From: an uncultured Erysipelotrichaceae bacterium
GTDB lineage: Bacteria; Bacillota_I; Bacilli_A; Erysipelotrichales; Erysipelotrichaceae
Reading direction: 5' to 3'
DNA: 64,000 nucleotides
NCBI GenBank assembly: GCA_947649125.1
Contig: CANSQL010000001.1
Coordinates: 1-64,000, forward strand
The notes below the pieces were generated by a model that saw only the letters and a program-made list of their open reading frames with translations, was not told the origin of the DNA and searched no databases. Numbering within the stretch: position 1 is the stretch's first letter; each line of letters begins with the position of its first letter. Position numbers and translations under genes: made by a program. Positions 46,425-55,558 of the stretch are shown here, one piece after another.

Positions 46425-47129
46425 ATGGCAGTAAAAGACATGATTTATGAAGGAAAAGCTAAGAAGGTATTCGCTACCGATCAAGCAGACGAGGTGCTTG
46501 TATCTTATAAAGATGATGCGACAGCCTTTAACGGTGAAAAAAAAGGTACGATCGTCGGTAAAGGTGTTGTGAATAATCGAATGAGCAATCATTTGATGCA
46601 AATGCTGGAAGAAAAAGGAATACCTACTCATTATATAAAGGAATTAAGTGAACGAGATACGATTGTGAAAAAAGTAGAAATCGTTCCACTTGAAGTGATT
46701 ATTCGCAATAAAGCGTGCGGCAGTTTTTCAAAGCGTTACGGGGTAGCTGAAGGTACAGAGCTAAAGCAGCCTACGATTGAATTCTCATATAAGAATGATG
46801 ATTTAGGCGATCCGCTGATCAATACCTATCATGCATTAGCGCTTGATTTGGCAAGCGAAGCGGAAATCGCTGAAATTGAGCGTTTGGCTTTTGCGGTAAA
46901 TGATGCTTTAATTGCCTATTTTGAAACAATCGATATTGAATTAGTCGATTTTAAATTAGAGTTCGGTCGCTATCATGATACAATCGTATTAGCGGATGAG
47001 ATTTCACCGGATACTTGTCGTTTATGGGATATTCATACACATGCGCGTTTGGATAAAGATCGCTTCCGCAGAGATATGGGCGATGTGGAAGAAGCGTATT
47101 TAGAGGTTTATAAGCGTTTAGGAATTTAA
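46425..47129 (+). CDS. purC: SAICAR synthase
   Basis: Purine synthesis: joins CAIR with aspartate. 234 residues. Visible are IYEGKAKKVFATD, DDATAFNG, VEIVPLEVIIRNKACGSFSKRYG and LVDFKLEFG with DEISPDTCRLWD. AAGGAGG precedes the ATG. Followed 30 bases later by purB. Confidence 0.96.
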   Translation: MAVKDMIYEGKAKKVFATDQADEVLVSYKDDATAFNGEKKGTIVGKGVVNNRMSNHLMQMLEEKGIPTHYIKELSERDTIVKKVEIVPLEVIIRNKACGSFSKRYGVAEGTELKQPTIEFSYKNDDLGDPLINTYHALALDLASEAEIAEIERLAFAVNDALIAYFETIDIELVDFKLEFGRYHDTIVLADEISPDTCRLWDIHTHARLDKDRFRRDMGDVEEAYLEVYKRLGI

Positions 47130-47159
47130 TCATACAAAATGACGGAAAGGAATCAGAAT

Positions 47160-48593
47160 ATGGCAAATGATCGTTATGAAAGTCCCTTGGCAAAGCGTTA
47201 TGCAAGCAAGGAGATGCAGTATATATTCTCGGCAGATAAAAAGTTTAAGACTTGGCGCAAGCTATGGATTGCGCTTGCCGAAAGTGAAAAAGAATTAGGT
47301 CTTGATATTACACAGGAACAGATTGATGAATTAAAAGCACATCAAGAGGATATTAATTATGAAACGGCACAGAAGCGTGAGGCTGAGGTACGTCATGACG
47401 TGATGAGTCATGTATATGCCTATGGCTGCCAGTGTCCGAAAGCAAAAGGAATAATTCATTTAGGTGCTACCTCTTGTTATGTCGGCGATAACACTGATTT
47501 GATCGTGATGCATGAAGCACTCGGCTTAGTTCGCCGCAAGCTGATCAATGTAATTGCACAGCTCAGTAAGTTTTCTTTGGAATATAAGGATTTACCTACT
47601 CTGGCATTCACACATTTTCAGCCGGCACAACCTACTACTTTAGGTAAACGCGCCACCTTATGGATGAATGATTTAATGCTTGATTTAGAGGAATTGGATT
47701 TTCTGTTGGAACATAAAAAGCTGCTCGGCTGTAAAGGTACTACCGGTACACAGGCAAGCTTTATGGAATTGTTTAATCAAGATAATGAAAAGGTAAAAGA
47801 ATTGGATCAGCGCATTGCCGCAAAAATGGGTTATGAGCATTGTTATCATGTAAGCGGACAAACTTATTCCCGTAAAGTAGACAGTCAGATTTTAAATGTC
47901 TTGGCACAGCTTGCTCAAAGTGCGCATAAGTTCTCAAATGATATTCGTCTGCTTCAGCATTTAAAGGAAGTGGAAGAACCGTTTGAAAAGCATCAGATCG
48001 GATCAAGTGCTATGGCGTATAAACGCAATCCGATGCGCAGTGAGCGTATCGCTTCTCTTGCCAATTATGTGATTGCAGATACCTTAAATCCGGCAATTAC
48101 AGCAGCTACACAGTGGTTTGAGCGTACCTTGGATGATTCCGCAAACAAGCGTATTGCGATTCCTGAAGCATTTTTGGCGATTGACGGTATCTTAGAGCTG
48201 TATTTGAATATCAGTGAAAATCTGGTAGTCTATCCGAATGTCATCAATGCGCATTTAATGAAAGAGCTGCCGTTTATGGCAACCGAAACAATCCTTATGG
48301 ACTGTGTAAAACTCGGCGGAGATCGTCAGGAGCTGCATGAAGCGATTCGTGTACATAGTATGGAAGCAGCGAAGCTGGTAAAATCCGAAGGAAAAGAAAA
48401 TGATCTGTTAGAGCGCATTGCGAATGATCCTTTATTCCCTATGGATAAAGAACAGCTTGCACAGCTGATGAATCCGAAGGCTTTTGTCGGACGCAGTGTT
48501 CAACAGGTAGAAGAATACAATGCCGATGTGATTCAGCCGTTATTGGAAAAGGAGCATGAGGTATTGGGTATTCATGCGGATATTAAAGTATAA
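47160..48593 (+). CDS. purB: Adenylosuccinate lyase
   Basis: Cleaves SAICAR and adenylosuccinate. 477 residues, fumarase/aspartase superfamily, with HLGATSCYVGDN, TLAFTHFQPAQPTT and the signature GSSAMAYKRNPMRSE. The ATG at 47160 follows GGAAAGG by 9 bases; an ATG seven codons earlier has no ribosome site. Confidence 0.96.
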   Translation: MANDRYESPLAKRYASKEMQYIFSADKKFKTWRKLWIALAESEKELGLDITQEQIDELKAHQEDINYETAQKREAEVRHDVMSHVYAYGCQCPKAKGIIHLGATSCYVGDNTDLIVMHEALGLVRRKLINVIAQLSKFSLEYKDLPTLAFTHFQPAQPTTLGKRATLWMNDLMLDLEELDFLLEHKKLLGCKGTTGTQASFMELFNQDNEKVKELDQRIAAKMGYEHCYHVSGQTYSRKVDSQILNVLAQLAQSAHKFSNDIRLLQHLKEVEEPFEKHQIGSSAMAYKRNPMRSERIASLANYVIADTLNPAITAATQWFERTLDDSANKRIAIPEAFLAIDGILELYLNISENLVVYPNVINAHLMKELPFMATETILMDCVKLGGDRQELHEAIRVHSMEAAKLVKSEGKENDLLERIANDPLFPMDKEQLAQLMNPKAFVGRSVQQVEEYNADVIQPLLEKEHEVLGIHADIKV

Positions 48594-48632
48594 AAACAGT
48601 TTATTCGTGTTTCGATATTAAATTTATAAAAT

Positions 48633-48675
48633 AAAAAGCGATAGGAAGCTGATGACAGCGACTTATCGTTTTTTA
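48633..48675. terminator. Bidirectional terminator, purB / purF
   Basis: AAAGCGATA pairs with TATCGTTTT; A-run and T-run on the two sides. Confidence 0.7.
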
Positions 48676-48724
48676 TAATATCTGTATGCTTTTCGATTAT
48701 ATCCCCGATGAAGCCTTTACTCAC

Positions 48725-50149
48725 CTATTTTAATGGGTGTGATTCATAAAAGGCTTGAATAATAGTACCGTAAGAGAACAGCTTCGTCACATAATGACCG
48801 CTGAAACAAGCAGTACATAAGGCATCGCTTTGATATGCTTTGATTAAATCGGAAATTTCCATAAAACGAAGAGAATCCGCTTTTAAATATTCACAAAGCT
48901 CTGCATCACTCATGCGTGCTGAAATCAGTTCTTCAAAGCTAGAGGTATCGACACCGTAGAAACAAGGATGCGTGATTGCCGGCGCACCGATACGGATATG
49001 GACCTCTTTAGCACCTGCTTCCTTTAACAGCTGTACGATTCGTCGTGAGGTCGTTCCTCTTACGATCGAATCATCGATTAAGATAATACGCTTACCGCTG
49101 ACTAATGATTCAATCGCCGACAGCTTCATGCGGACACCGCGTTCGCGCTGTTTTTGGGTCGGCTGAATGAAGGTGCGTCCGACATAGCGGTTTTTGATCA
49201 AGCCTAACTCATACGGGATGCCGCTTTCCTTCGCATAGCCGATGGCGGCAGAGGTTGAGGAATCGGGTACACCGATCACGATATCGGCACTTACTCCGCT
49301 TTCCTTATCCTTTTGTGCCATGACTCTGCCTGTAGCGACACGTGCCTCATGGACATTGATGCCGTCGATCACACTGTCAGGACGCGCAAAATAAATATAT
49401 TCCATCGCACACATGTGAACCCCTTGCGGCTTTCGATAATATTCTTTGGTGATACCTTTTGAATGAAACCAAACGATTTCACCGCTGTCAACATCGGTAA
49501 TCTCTTTAGAGCTGCTCATCACATCAAAGGCACAGCTTTCCGAGCTGATCAAATATCCGTCTTGATAAGAGGCATAGGCTAACGGTCTCAGGCCGTTATG
49601 ATCGCGAATCGCAAAGATTCCCTCCTCACACAGCACCAGACATGCGTATGCACCTTCTAAGCGCTGAAATGCCTGCTTAATGCGTTCTGAGAAGCTTCCC
49701 TTGCCCTGTTGAATCAGATGCAGAATGATTTCACTGTCACTGCTTCCTTGAAAGATACTGCCCTTTTTCTCTAATTCAATGCGCAGCTCCTTCGCATTTA
49801 CAATCTGACCGTTATGTACGACTGCGAATTTATGCTTTTCCAAATTCGCAATCAACGGCTGCACATTTTCAATTTCATTCCCGCCGGCAGTCGAATAACG
49901 CACATGTCCGATGGCATATTCACCCTGTAAGGCCTGTATTTGTTCATCACGAAATACCTCGCTTACTAAACCCTTTCCCTTATAGGCCGTTAAGCACTCA
50001 CCGTTCATTGTCGCAATTCCGCAGCCCTCTTGACCTCGATGTTGAAGCGCGTGTAAGCCGTAATAGGTCAAAGAAGCACTGTCCTCTGCATGATATACTC
50101 CGAATACACCGCATTCCTCATGTATTTCCTCAATGATTTCACATACCAT
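48725..50149 (-). CDS. purF: Amidophosphoribosyltransferase
   Basis: First step of purine synthesis: PRPP plus glutamine to phosphoribosylamine. 474 residues. Ntn glutaminase with Cys13 (EECGVFGV) exposed after removal of a 12-residue propeptide, and a PRPP-binding type I PRTase domain with IILIDDSIVRGTTSRRIV near 350. Class B type with cysteines near the C-terminus that may hold an Fe-S cluster. It has its own promoter at the end of pyrG. Confidence 0.95.
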   Translation of the reverse strand: MVCEIIEEIHEECGVFGVYHAEDSASLTYYGLHALQHRGQEGCGIATMNGECLTAYKGKGLVSEVFRDEQIQALQGEYAIGHVRYSTAGGNEIENVQPLIANLEKHKFAVVHNGQIVNAKELRIELEKKGSIFQGSSDSEIILHLIQQGKGSFSERIKQAFQRLEGAYACLVLCEEGIFAIRDHNGLRPLAYASYQDGYLISSESCAFDVMSSSKEITDVDSGEIVWFHSKGITKEYYRKPQGVHMCAMEYIYFARPDSVIDGINVHEARVATGRVMAQKDKESGVSADIVIGVPDSSTSAAIGYAKESGIPYELGLIKNRYVGRTFIQPTQKQRERGVRMKLSAIESLVSGKRIILIDDSIVRGTTSRRIVQLLKEAGAKEVHIRIGAPAITHPCFYGVDTSSFEELISARMSDAELCEYLKADSLRFMEISDLIKAYQSDALCTACFSGHYVTKLFSYGTIIQAFYESHPLK

Positions 50150-50184
50150 TTTACCGCTTCCAATCTATTTAATATTCTGTTTAC

Positions 50185-50213
50185 ATTATAACGATTTTTG
50201 TTTTTTAACGCAA
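50185..50213 (-). promoter_or_regulatory. purF promoter
   Basis: On the minus strand TTGCGT, a 17-base spacer and TATAAT (50185-50190), overlapping the 3' end of pyrG. purF can therefore be expressed apart from the pyrG transcript. Confidence 0.65.
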
Positions 50214-51799
50214 TATGCCGCCTGAATAAAACTGATAAATAACGGATGAGCACGATAGGGTCTGCTTTTGAATTCAGGATGAAACTGCACACCGATATAA
50301 AAGGGATGCTCTGTCAGCTCTACGGCTTCAACCAGCTGCTGATCATTTGATGTTCCGACAATATTCATACCATGCTGAATAAATTCATCTCGATATTTAT
50401 TATTGAATTCATAGCGATGCCGATGCCGCTCGGAAATATCCGTGCATTGATAAGCACTGCTCATTTTGGTATCGGCCTGAATATGACATGGATAAGCCCC
50501 TAAGCGCATTGTCCCGCCTTTTTGAATCGAATCACTTTGATCTGCCATAAAATGGATGATTAAATGCTTGCTGTCGGAATGAAATTCATAGGAATTGGCA
50601 TCCTGATAATCGAGCACATTGCGTGCAAATTCAATACAGGCGATCTGCATACCAAGACAAATGCCAAGATAAGGAATTTTATGCTCCCGTGCATAGCGGG
50701 CAGCAATCAGTTTTCCTTCAATGCCTCGATCGCCAAAACCTCCGGGAATCAGGATTCCATCCGCATCTGCCAAGTATTCATTGACATTTTCAGCACTGAG
50801 CTTTGTGGAATCGATCCATTGAATCGCTATTTTAACTTCATTCGCAAAGCCGCCGTGGTGCATTGCTTCTACCACTGATAAATACGCATCATGAAGCTGA
50901 ATGTATTTTCCGATCAATGCAATAGTAACTTCATTTTTACATGCCGCAATCTGCTTCAGCATCCGTTCCCATTCCGGATGATCTGATTGCTGCATCGTTA
51001 GCTTAAGCTGTCGGCATACAAGCTGTGTAAGTCCCTGTTTTTCTAACATTGGCACGACATCATATAAGGATTTTTGATCAACATTTTCAATGACGCATTC
51101 TTCTTTGATATTAGAAAACATTGATATTTTATTGATAATTGTTTGAGGCAAGTGCTGATCACAGCGTACTACTATAATATCAGGCATAATGCCATATGAT
51201 TGCAGCTCCTTAACGGAATGCTGCGTCGGCTTTGATTTATATTCACAGCTTCCGCTGATATAAGGAACTAAACAGACATGAATAAATAAACAGTTTTCTT
51301 TTCCCTTTTCCAATGCGATTTGACGAATAGCCTCTAAAAAGGGCTGACTTTCCATATCGCCGACCGTACCTCCGATTTCACAGATTAATACCTCTGCCTC
51401 ACTTTGTTTCTGTGCAGTATAAATATGCTCCTTGATTGCATCGGTTATATGCGGTATTACCTGTACCGTTTCACCGAGATACTTTCCTTCACGCTCTTTA
51501 TTCAAGACCTGCCAATATACCTTACCGGTCGTTAAATTGGAATAACGGTTTAAATTGATATCCATAAAGCGCTCATAATGGCCTAAATCTAAATCAGTTT
51601 CACTGCCGTCCTCACATACAAAGACCTCACCATGCTGAAAAGGACTCATTGTTCCGGGATCGACATTGATATAGGGATCAAGCTTCAGCGCTGCTGTTTT
51701 TATGCCTGCATCCTTTAAAAGACGACCTAATGCAGCAACTGTAATCCCCTTTCCCAAGCCTGAAACTACTCCGCCGCTGACAAAGATAAATTTACTCAT
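50186..51799 (-). CDS. pyrG: CTP synthase
   Basis: Makes CTP from UTP with glutamine nitrogen. 537 residues. N-terminal synthetase domain MSKFIFVSGGVVSGLGKGI; C-terminal class I glutaminase with the nucleophile in YLGICLGMQIA and His-Glu in FHPEFKS. The ATG at 51799 follows AAAGGAGTG. It starts 4 bases after the ANTAR gene, so this glutamine consumer is tied to the glnA-ANTAR transcript. Confidence 0.96.
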   Translation of the reverse strand: MSKFIFVSGGVVSGLGKGITVAALGRLLKDAGIKTAALKLDPYINVDPGTMSPFQHGEVFVCEDGSETDLDLGHYERFMDINLNRYSNLTTGKVYWQVLNKEREGKYLGETVQVIPHITDAIKEHIYTAQKQSEAEVLICEIGGTVGDMESQPFLEAIRQIALEKGKENCLFIHVCLVPYISGSCEYKSKPTQHSVKELQSYGIMPDIIVVRCDQHLPQTIINKISMFSNIKEECVIENVDQKSLYDVVPMLEKQGLTQLVCRQLKLTMQQSDHPEWERMLKQIAACKNEVTIALIGKYIQLHDAYLSVVEAMHHGGFANEVKIAIQWIDSTKLSAENVNEYLADADGILIPGGFGDRGIEGKLIAARYAREHKIPYLGICLGMQIACIEFARNVLDYQDANSYEFHSDSKHLIIHFMADQSDSIQKGGTMRLGAYPCHIQADTKMSSAYQCTDISERHRHRYEFNNKYRDEFIQHGMNIVGTSNDQQLVEAVELTEHPFYIGVQFHPEFKSRPYRAHPLFISFIQAAYCVKKQKSL

Positions 51800-51803
51800 C
51801 AAA

Positions 51804-52385
51804 TCACTCCTTTCGATTTTCATATTCATAAATAATTCGCTGTGCGATTACACCTCGAGATACTCGTTCGTTCATTGCTGTTTTTTCAATTTGTTTATGA
51901 GCAGCCTCCTCACTTAGATATTCATTTTCAATTAATAAGCATTTAGCCTTATCTACAGCTTTAATTTCCTTTATCTTTTCAACGAGCTGTTCTTGTCTTT
52001 GATTGAATTGATTCATGCGATAGAAAGCTGTTTTCGCAAAAGCCAAAAATTGTTCAAAGACATCAGGCTGCAGCGGTTTGCTGATTGTGAAAATGCCGAA
52101 GCTTTCTAATCGCTCCTTAATGGACAGATACTGCTGCTTTTGAATAATGACAATCACAAAAGCACAACTGGATTCCTGAATCGATAACAGAAAGGACATT
52201 TCATGCGCATTTTGACTAAACGGAAGCTCAATAATAATGAGGGAACAGCGATGCAGCTCAAGCAGTTTTTTAGCCTGCTGAGGCGATGACGCTGTCATTC
52301 CCTTTTGATAGCCGTAGGAAAGCAAAAAACGCTGTAATAAGACTGTATTCTCTTTTCGTCGGGAACAAATAAGCACGGAAAACAT
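51804..52385 (-). CDS. ANTAR-domain antiterminator with pseudo-receiver
   Basis: 193 residues. The N-terminal domain has a receiver-like fold, but at the phospho-acceptor place it reads LIIIELP with Glu53 instead of Asp, and the acidic pair after strand 1 is absent (LICSRRKEN). It probably is not phosphorylated. A coiled-coil segment near 120-145 leads to the ANTAR domain (KAKCLLIENEYLSEEAAHKQIEKTAM). ANTAR domains bind hexaloop RNA hairpins and stop transcription termination. The gene is 17 bases after glutamine synthetase I and just before pyrG. Three matching RNA targets lie within 8 kb (53685, 58892, 59046), so it most likely regulates this cluster, including itself. Confidence 0.88.
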   Translation of the reverse strand: MFSVLICSRRKENTVLLQRFLLSYGYQKGMTASSPQQAKKLLELHRCSLIIIELPFSQNAHEMSFLLSIQESSCAFVIVIIQKQQYLSIKERLESFGIFTISKPLQPDVFEQFLAFAKTAFYRMNQFNQRQEQLVEKIKEIKAVDKAKCLLIENEYLSEEAAHKQIEKTAMNERVSRGVIAQRIIYEYENRKE

Positions 52386-52402
52386 TGTGTATGCCTCCCT
52401 TC

Positions 52403-53629
52403 CTATTGTCTTTTACATAAGCCGATATAGTAATCATATATCCCCTGAGGCAATACCTCATGAAGAAAGCTGCTTTCATGGACAAGCGCTGTCGCTGCAG
52501 CTAAAGATTCAGGAAGCCTTTGTATATGCTTATGCGCTTCATAAAGATTAATAGTACTTTCCTTTGGCAGCTCATATTGCTGCTTGATGCCTTCCATACC
52601 GGCACAAATCAGAAGATAAGAGGCTAAATATGGATTGCAGGTACAATCAGCGCTTCTTACCTCTAAGCGTACCTGTTTGGGCGAAGCGGCAGGAATTCGA
52701 ATCAATGTAGAACGATTGCATCTTCCCCAGGATATTGCAAGTGGTGCTTTAAAAGCGCCGAAGCGTTCATAGGATGCTTCGGTCGGATTTAAAAATAAGG
52801 TAATTTCATCAATATGTTTTAAAATTCCGGCACTGAACTGTTCTAACAACTGTGGATTTGTAAGCGAAAACGCATTTTTATGATTCATGGATAAAGACAG
52901 ATTGATATGCAGACCGCTGCCGCTTTGATCAAGAAAGGGTTTCGGCAAAAAACAGGACTTTACATTATGAGCATGAGCAATATTTTCAACAATCCACTCG
53001 AAGGTCTTAAACTGATCACAGCTGATCAAGGCATCATTATAATGGAAATCGATTTCATTTTGACCCGGCCCCTGTTCATGGTGAGAGCTTTCAACAATGA
53101 TGCCCATTTCCTCCAAAGTCAAACAGATATCGCGGCGAATATCCTCTCCCTGATCATCCGGAAATACATCGAGATAGGAGCCCTGATCAATGGGAACCAG
53201 CTTCCCTTCCTCATTTTCCTTTAACAGATAAAATTCGCATTCCAGACCGCTCATCACATGAAAGCCCAGCCGCTCTATTTCTCTTAATTTGTTTTTTAAC
53301 AGAGAACGGCAATCCTTTTCATAGTGTCTGCCGTCAGAATAATGAATATCACAAAAGAAACGAATCACTCTTCCGTTTGACGGACGCCATGGTAAGATAT
53401 CCAAGGTTGTCGCATCGGGTAACAAAAATAAATCAGATTGATCTATCGTTTGAAAGCCGTTGATTGCACTGCCGTCGATGGAAATTCCTTCTTGAAATAC
53501 CCGTTCGATTTGTGAGGGCATTACGGATATGTTTTTTTGTTTTCCCAGCATATCACAAAATGCCAAACGAATAAATTTCACATCATTTTCTTCAATAAAA
53601 TGTAAGACTTCACGAACTGTTGAATCCAT
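52403..53629 (-). CDS. glnA: Glutamine synthetase type I
   Basis: 408 residues, somewhat shorter than the usual 440. Grasp-fold N-terminus (KFIRLAFCDMLGKQKN), substrate and metal blocks GLECEFYLL, GPGQNEIDFHYNDAL and GSGLHINLSL, the Glu flap NPTEASYERF, and NRSTLIRIPA with VRLEVRSADCTCNPYLAS. No adenylylation site typical of beta-type enzymes. The start is ATG 53629 after GGAGG. Longer frames run through the promoter and leader and cannot be translated. Preceded by an ANTAR hairpin and terminator; followed by the ANTAR gene. Confidence 0.9.
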   Translation of the reverse strand: MDSTVREVLHFIEENDVKFIRLAFCDMLGKQKNISVMPSQIERVFQEGISIDGSAINGFQTIDQSDLFLLPDATTLDILPWRPSNGRVIRFFCDIHYSDGRHYEKDCRSLLKNKLREIERLGFHVMSGLECEFYLLKENEEGKLVPIDQGSYLDVFPDDQGEDIRRDICLTLEEMGIIVESSHHEQGPGQNEIDFHYNDALISCDQFKTFEWIVENIAHAHNVKSCFLPKPFLDQSGSGLHINLSLSMNHKNAFSLTNPQLLEQFSAGILKHIDEITLFLNPTEASYERFGAFKAPLAISWGRCNRSTLIRIPAASPKQVRLEVRSADCTCNPYLASYLLICAGMEGIKQQYELPKESTINLYEAHKHIQRLPESLAAATALVHESSFLHEVLPQGIYDYYIGLCKRQ

Positions 53630-53647
53630 AATAACCTCCGTCAAAAG

Positions 53648-53692
53648 AAAAAAAGGCTCACTAAAAGAAGTTAATCCTCCTTGGTGAACACC
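53648..53692 (-). terminator. Leader terminator of glnA-ANTAR-pyrG
   Basis: On the minus strand GGTGTTCAC (53684-53692) pairs with GTGAGCC (53655-53661) with a two-base bulge. An inner AAGGAG/CTTCTT stem carries loop GATTAA, and seven T (53648-53654) follow. It lies between promoter and start codon. Its 5' arm shares bases with the ANTAR hairpin. Confidence 0.75.
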
Positions 53693-53700
53693 TTTGTTCA
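53685..53700 (-). promoter_or_regulatory. ANTAR target hairpin, glnA leader
   Basis: On the minus strand TGAAC-AAAGGT-GTTCA: a perfect 5-bp stem with a hexaloop having A at 1 and G at 4. It begins at or within a few bases of the expected transcription start. It cannot form together with the terminator. Confidence 0.8.
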
Positions 53701-53707
53701 TAGTTAT

Positions 53708-53736
53708 ATGATAGCGAAAAGCGATAGATTTGTCAA
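53708..53736 (-). promoter_or_regulatory. glnA promoter
   Basis: On the minus strand TTGACA (53731-53736), 17 bases, TATCAT (53708-53713). Confidence 0.8.
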
Positions 53737-53844
53737 TTAATTTTTTTTTAGTCAAAGCCATGCTTTATTATTACTTGCGATAGCGATGATTTAGTGATTT
53801 CGGCTGTTTTTCTGATATCGGCTGACAGCACCCTTTCGCCGTTT

Positions 53845-53897
53845 GAAGGCTTCTTGATCATATCATTAATAATCATCGATTTATCAGCGAAGCCTTC
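53845..53897. repeat. Inverted repeat after asnB
   Basis: GAAGGCTTC (53845-53853) and GAAGCCTTC (53889-53897) are perfect complements separated by 35 AT-rich bases. There is no T-run, so it is not a normal intrinsic terminator, though it is the only structure between asnB and the glnA promoter. Confidence 0.45.
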
Positions 53898-53927
53898 CTA
53901 TGCAATCAGTGAATTATCTCAAACAAG

Positions 53928-55508
53928 CTATTTTCCGCTGTTGCCGTAATTCTGCAGCACTCTGGCACTGGGATCATTGACATTACAATGCGGCCATGCT
54001 TGATTCGGCATCCAAAAACCGGCAATTAGATCGGCACGATTCGGATAAAAGGATTCAAATATTTCACGATACAATAGGCTTTCCTTTGTAAAGGGCTTTG
54101 CGTATTCATATGCTTCACATTTCTTTTGAAACTGCTGATCCGTATAGTATTCTTCGGCGTATTCCTTGACATCATCTACCAGAGAATGACCTACCGCATC
54201 TGAAAACGCCGCTTTTTCTCTCATTCTGATGATATCGGGCAAATCCTGATCTGTGAATGCGTTACGCAATAAATATTTTCCGATACCATAGCGATTCAGC
54301 TTTAATTCAGGATCAATGCTCATTACATAAGCAATTAAATCCTTGTCGCTGAACGGGACACGAGCTTCTAAGGCATGGGCTGAAATACAGCGATCAGCTC
54401 GCAGCACATCATACATATACAATTCCCTGATGCGCTTTTCACTCTCCTTTTGAAAACTGCAGGCATCCGGGGCAAAATCCGTATATTTGTATCCAAATAG
54501 TTCATCAGCGATTTCACCGCTCATCAAAACCTTAATATCCGTATTTTCATGTATCTTTTTACATAATAAATACATACCTAACGAAGCACGAATCGTAGTG
54601 ATATCATAGGTTTCCAGCTGATAGATCAATTCCCTTAACACATTTATTACCTCTTCTTTATCCATCAGAAATTCAGTATGACGACTGCCGATGAAATCTG
54701 CCGCAATACGTGCATAGCGTAAATCAATCGCATCCCTTTTCATGCCGATTGCAAAGGTACGCAACGGTTCCTTTGTTTGTTTTGCGGCAATCGAACATAC
54801 TAAAGAAGAATCTAAACCGCCGCTCAACAAGAAACCCATCGGTGCATCACTGTGCAATCGTTTCGCTACCGCATTTTCAAGCCGAGTACGGATTCCTTTA
54901 CAGATTGCTTCTAGCGTTGTTTCTTTGATCGGCTGCTGATAGGATGCACAGTCATGATACTTTACAAATGTGCCGTTGATACAATAGGAGCCGGACGGAA
55001 ACGGCTTGATCTCCTCACAAAGCGATTGCAGCGCCTTCATTTCTGAGGCAAAGGCAAGCTTGCCGTCTTGTTTCAGCGTGCCGTAAAATAACGGGCGAAT
55101 CCCCATTGGATCACGAGCCGCTATCCATTGTTTCAATTTACCGTCATAAATCACAAGTGCGAATTCACCATCCAGCATTTGAAACATGTTTTCTCTGCAG
55201 ACTTCCCATAAGGCCGGCAATACCTCGCAATCACTGCCGCTGTGAAAATGATAGGAGGATAATTGCTGTTCCAATTCCTTGTAGTTATAAATTTCCCCGT
55301 TACAAATACCGATGCTTTGATTGAGCTTCATCGGCTGCATTCCGGCTTCGCTCAGATCCATGATCGCTAAGCGATAAAAGCCCATGATGCCATCCTCGAT
55401 CACCTCGATGCACTTTGCGTCGGGACCACGCTTATGCAGTGGTTTAAAGGCCGTTTCAAAGCTTGTTAATGAAATATTGCGACTGCATACTGCCATTAGA
55501 CCGCACAT
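53928..55508 (-). CDS. asnB: Asparagine synthase, glutamine-hydrolysing
   Basis: Makes asparagine from aspartate with glutamine nitrogen. 526 residues. Cys2 is the Ntn nucleophile (MCGLMAV). The ATP pyrophosphatase loop is LLSGGLDSSLV near 233, with SGEIADELFGYKY and EARVPFSDKDLIAYVMSI. It lies 50 bases after the last glutamate synthase piece and is probably the end of that operon. Confidence 0.94.
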   Translation of the reverse strand: MCGLMAVCSRNISLTSFETAFKPLHKRGPDAKCIEVIEDGIMGFYRLAIMDLSEAGMQPMKLNQSIGICNGEIYNYKELEQQLSSYHFHSGSDCEVLPALWEVCRENMFQMLDGEFALVIYDGKLKQWIAARDPMGIRPLFYGTLKQDGKLAFASEMKALQSLCEEIKPFPSGSYCINGTFVKYHDCASYQQPIKETTLEAICKGIRTRLENAVAKRLHSDAPMGFLLSGGLDSSLVCSIAAKQTKEPLRTFAIGMKRDAIDLRYARIAADFIGSRHTEFLMDKEEVINVLRELIYQLETYDITTIRASLGMYLLCKKIHENTDIKVLMSGEIADELFGYKYTDFAPDACSFQKESEKRIRELYMYDVLRADRCISAHALEARVPFSDKDLIAYVMSIDPELKLNRYGIGKYLLRNAFTDQDLPDIIRMREKAAFSDAVGHSLVDDVKEYAEEYYTDQQFQKKCEAYEYAKPFTKESLLYREIFESFYPNRADLIAGFWMPNQAWPHCNVNDPSARVLQNYGNSGK

Positions 55509-55558
55509 GTTTTCACTTCCTTTTCTGTGTTTTTGTTTTATAAAGCAATAGATGATAT

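Noticed and set aside
53630-53761. Longer N-terminus of glutamine synthetase I
   Set aside because: The open frame extends upstream, but a TTGACA-17-TATCAT promoter, hairpin and terminator lie inside it, so it is untranscribed or leader sequence.
53845-53897. Intrinsic terminator after asnB
   Set aside because: The stem is perfect, but the loop is 35 bases and no T-run follows on the minus strand. Listed as an inverted repeat.
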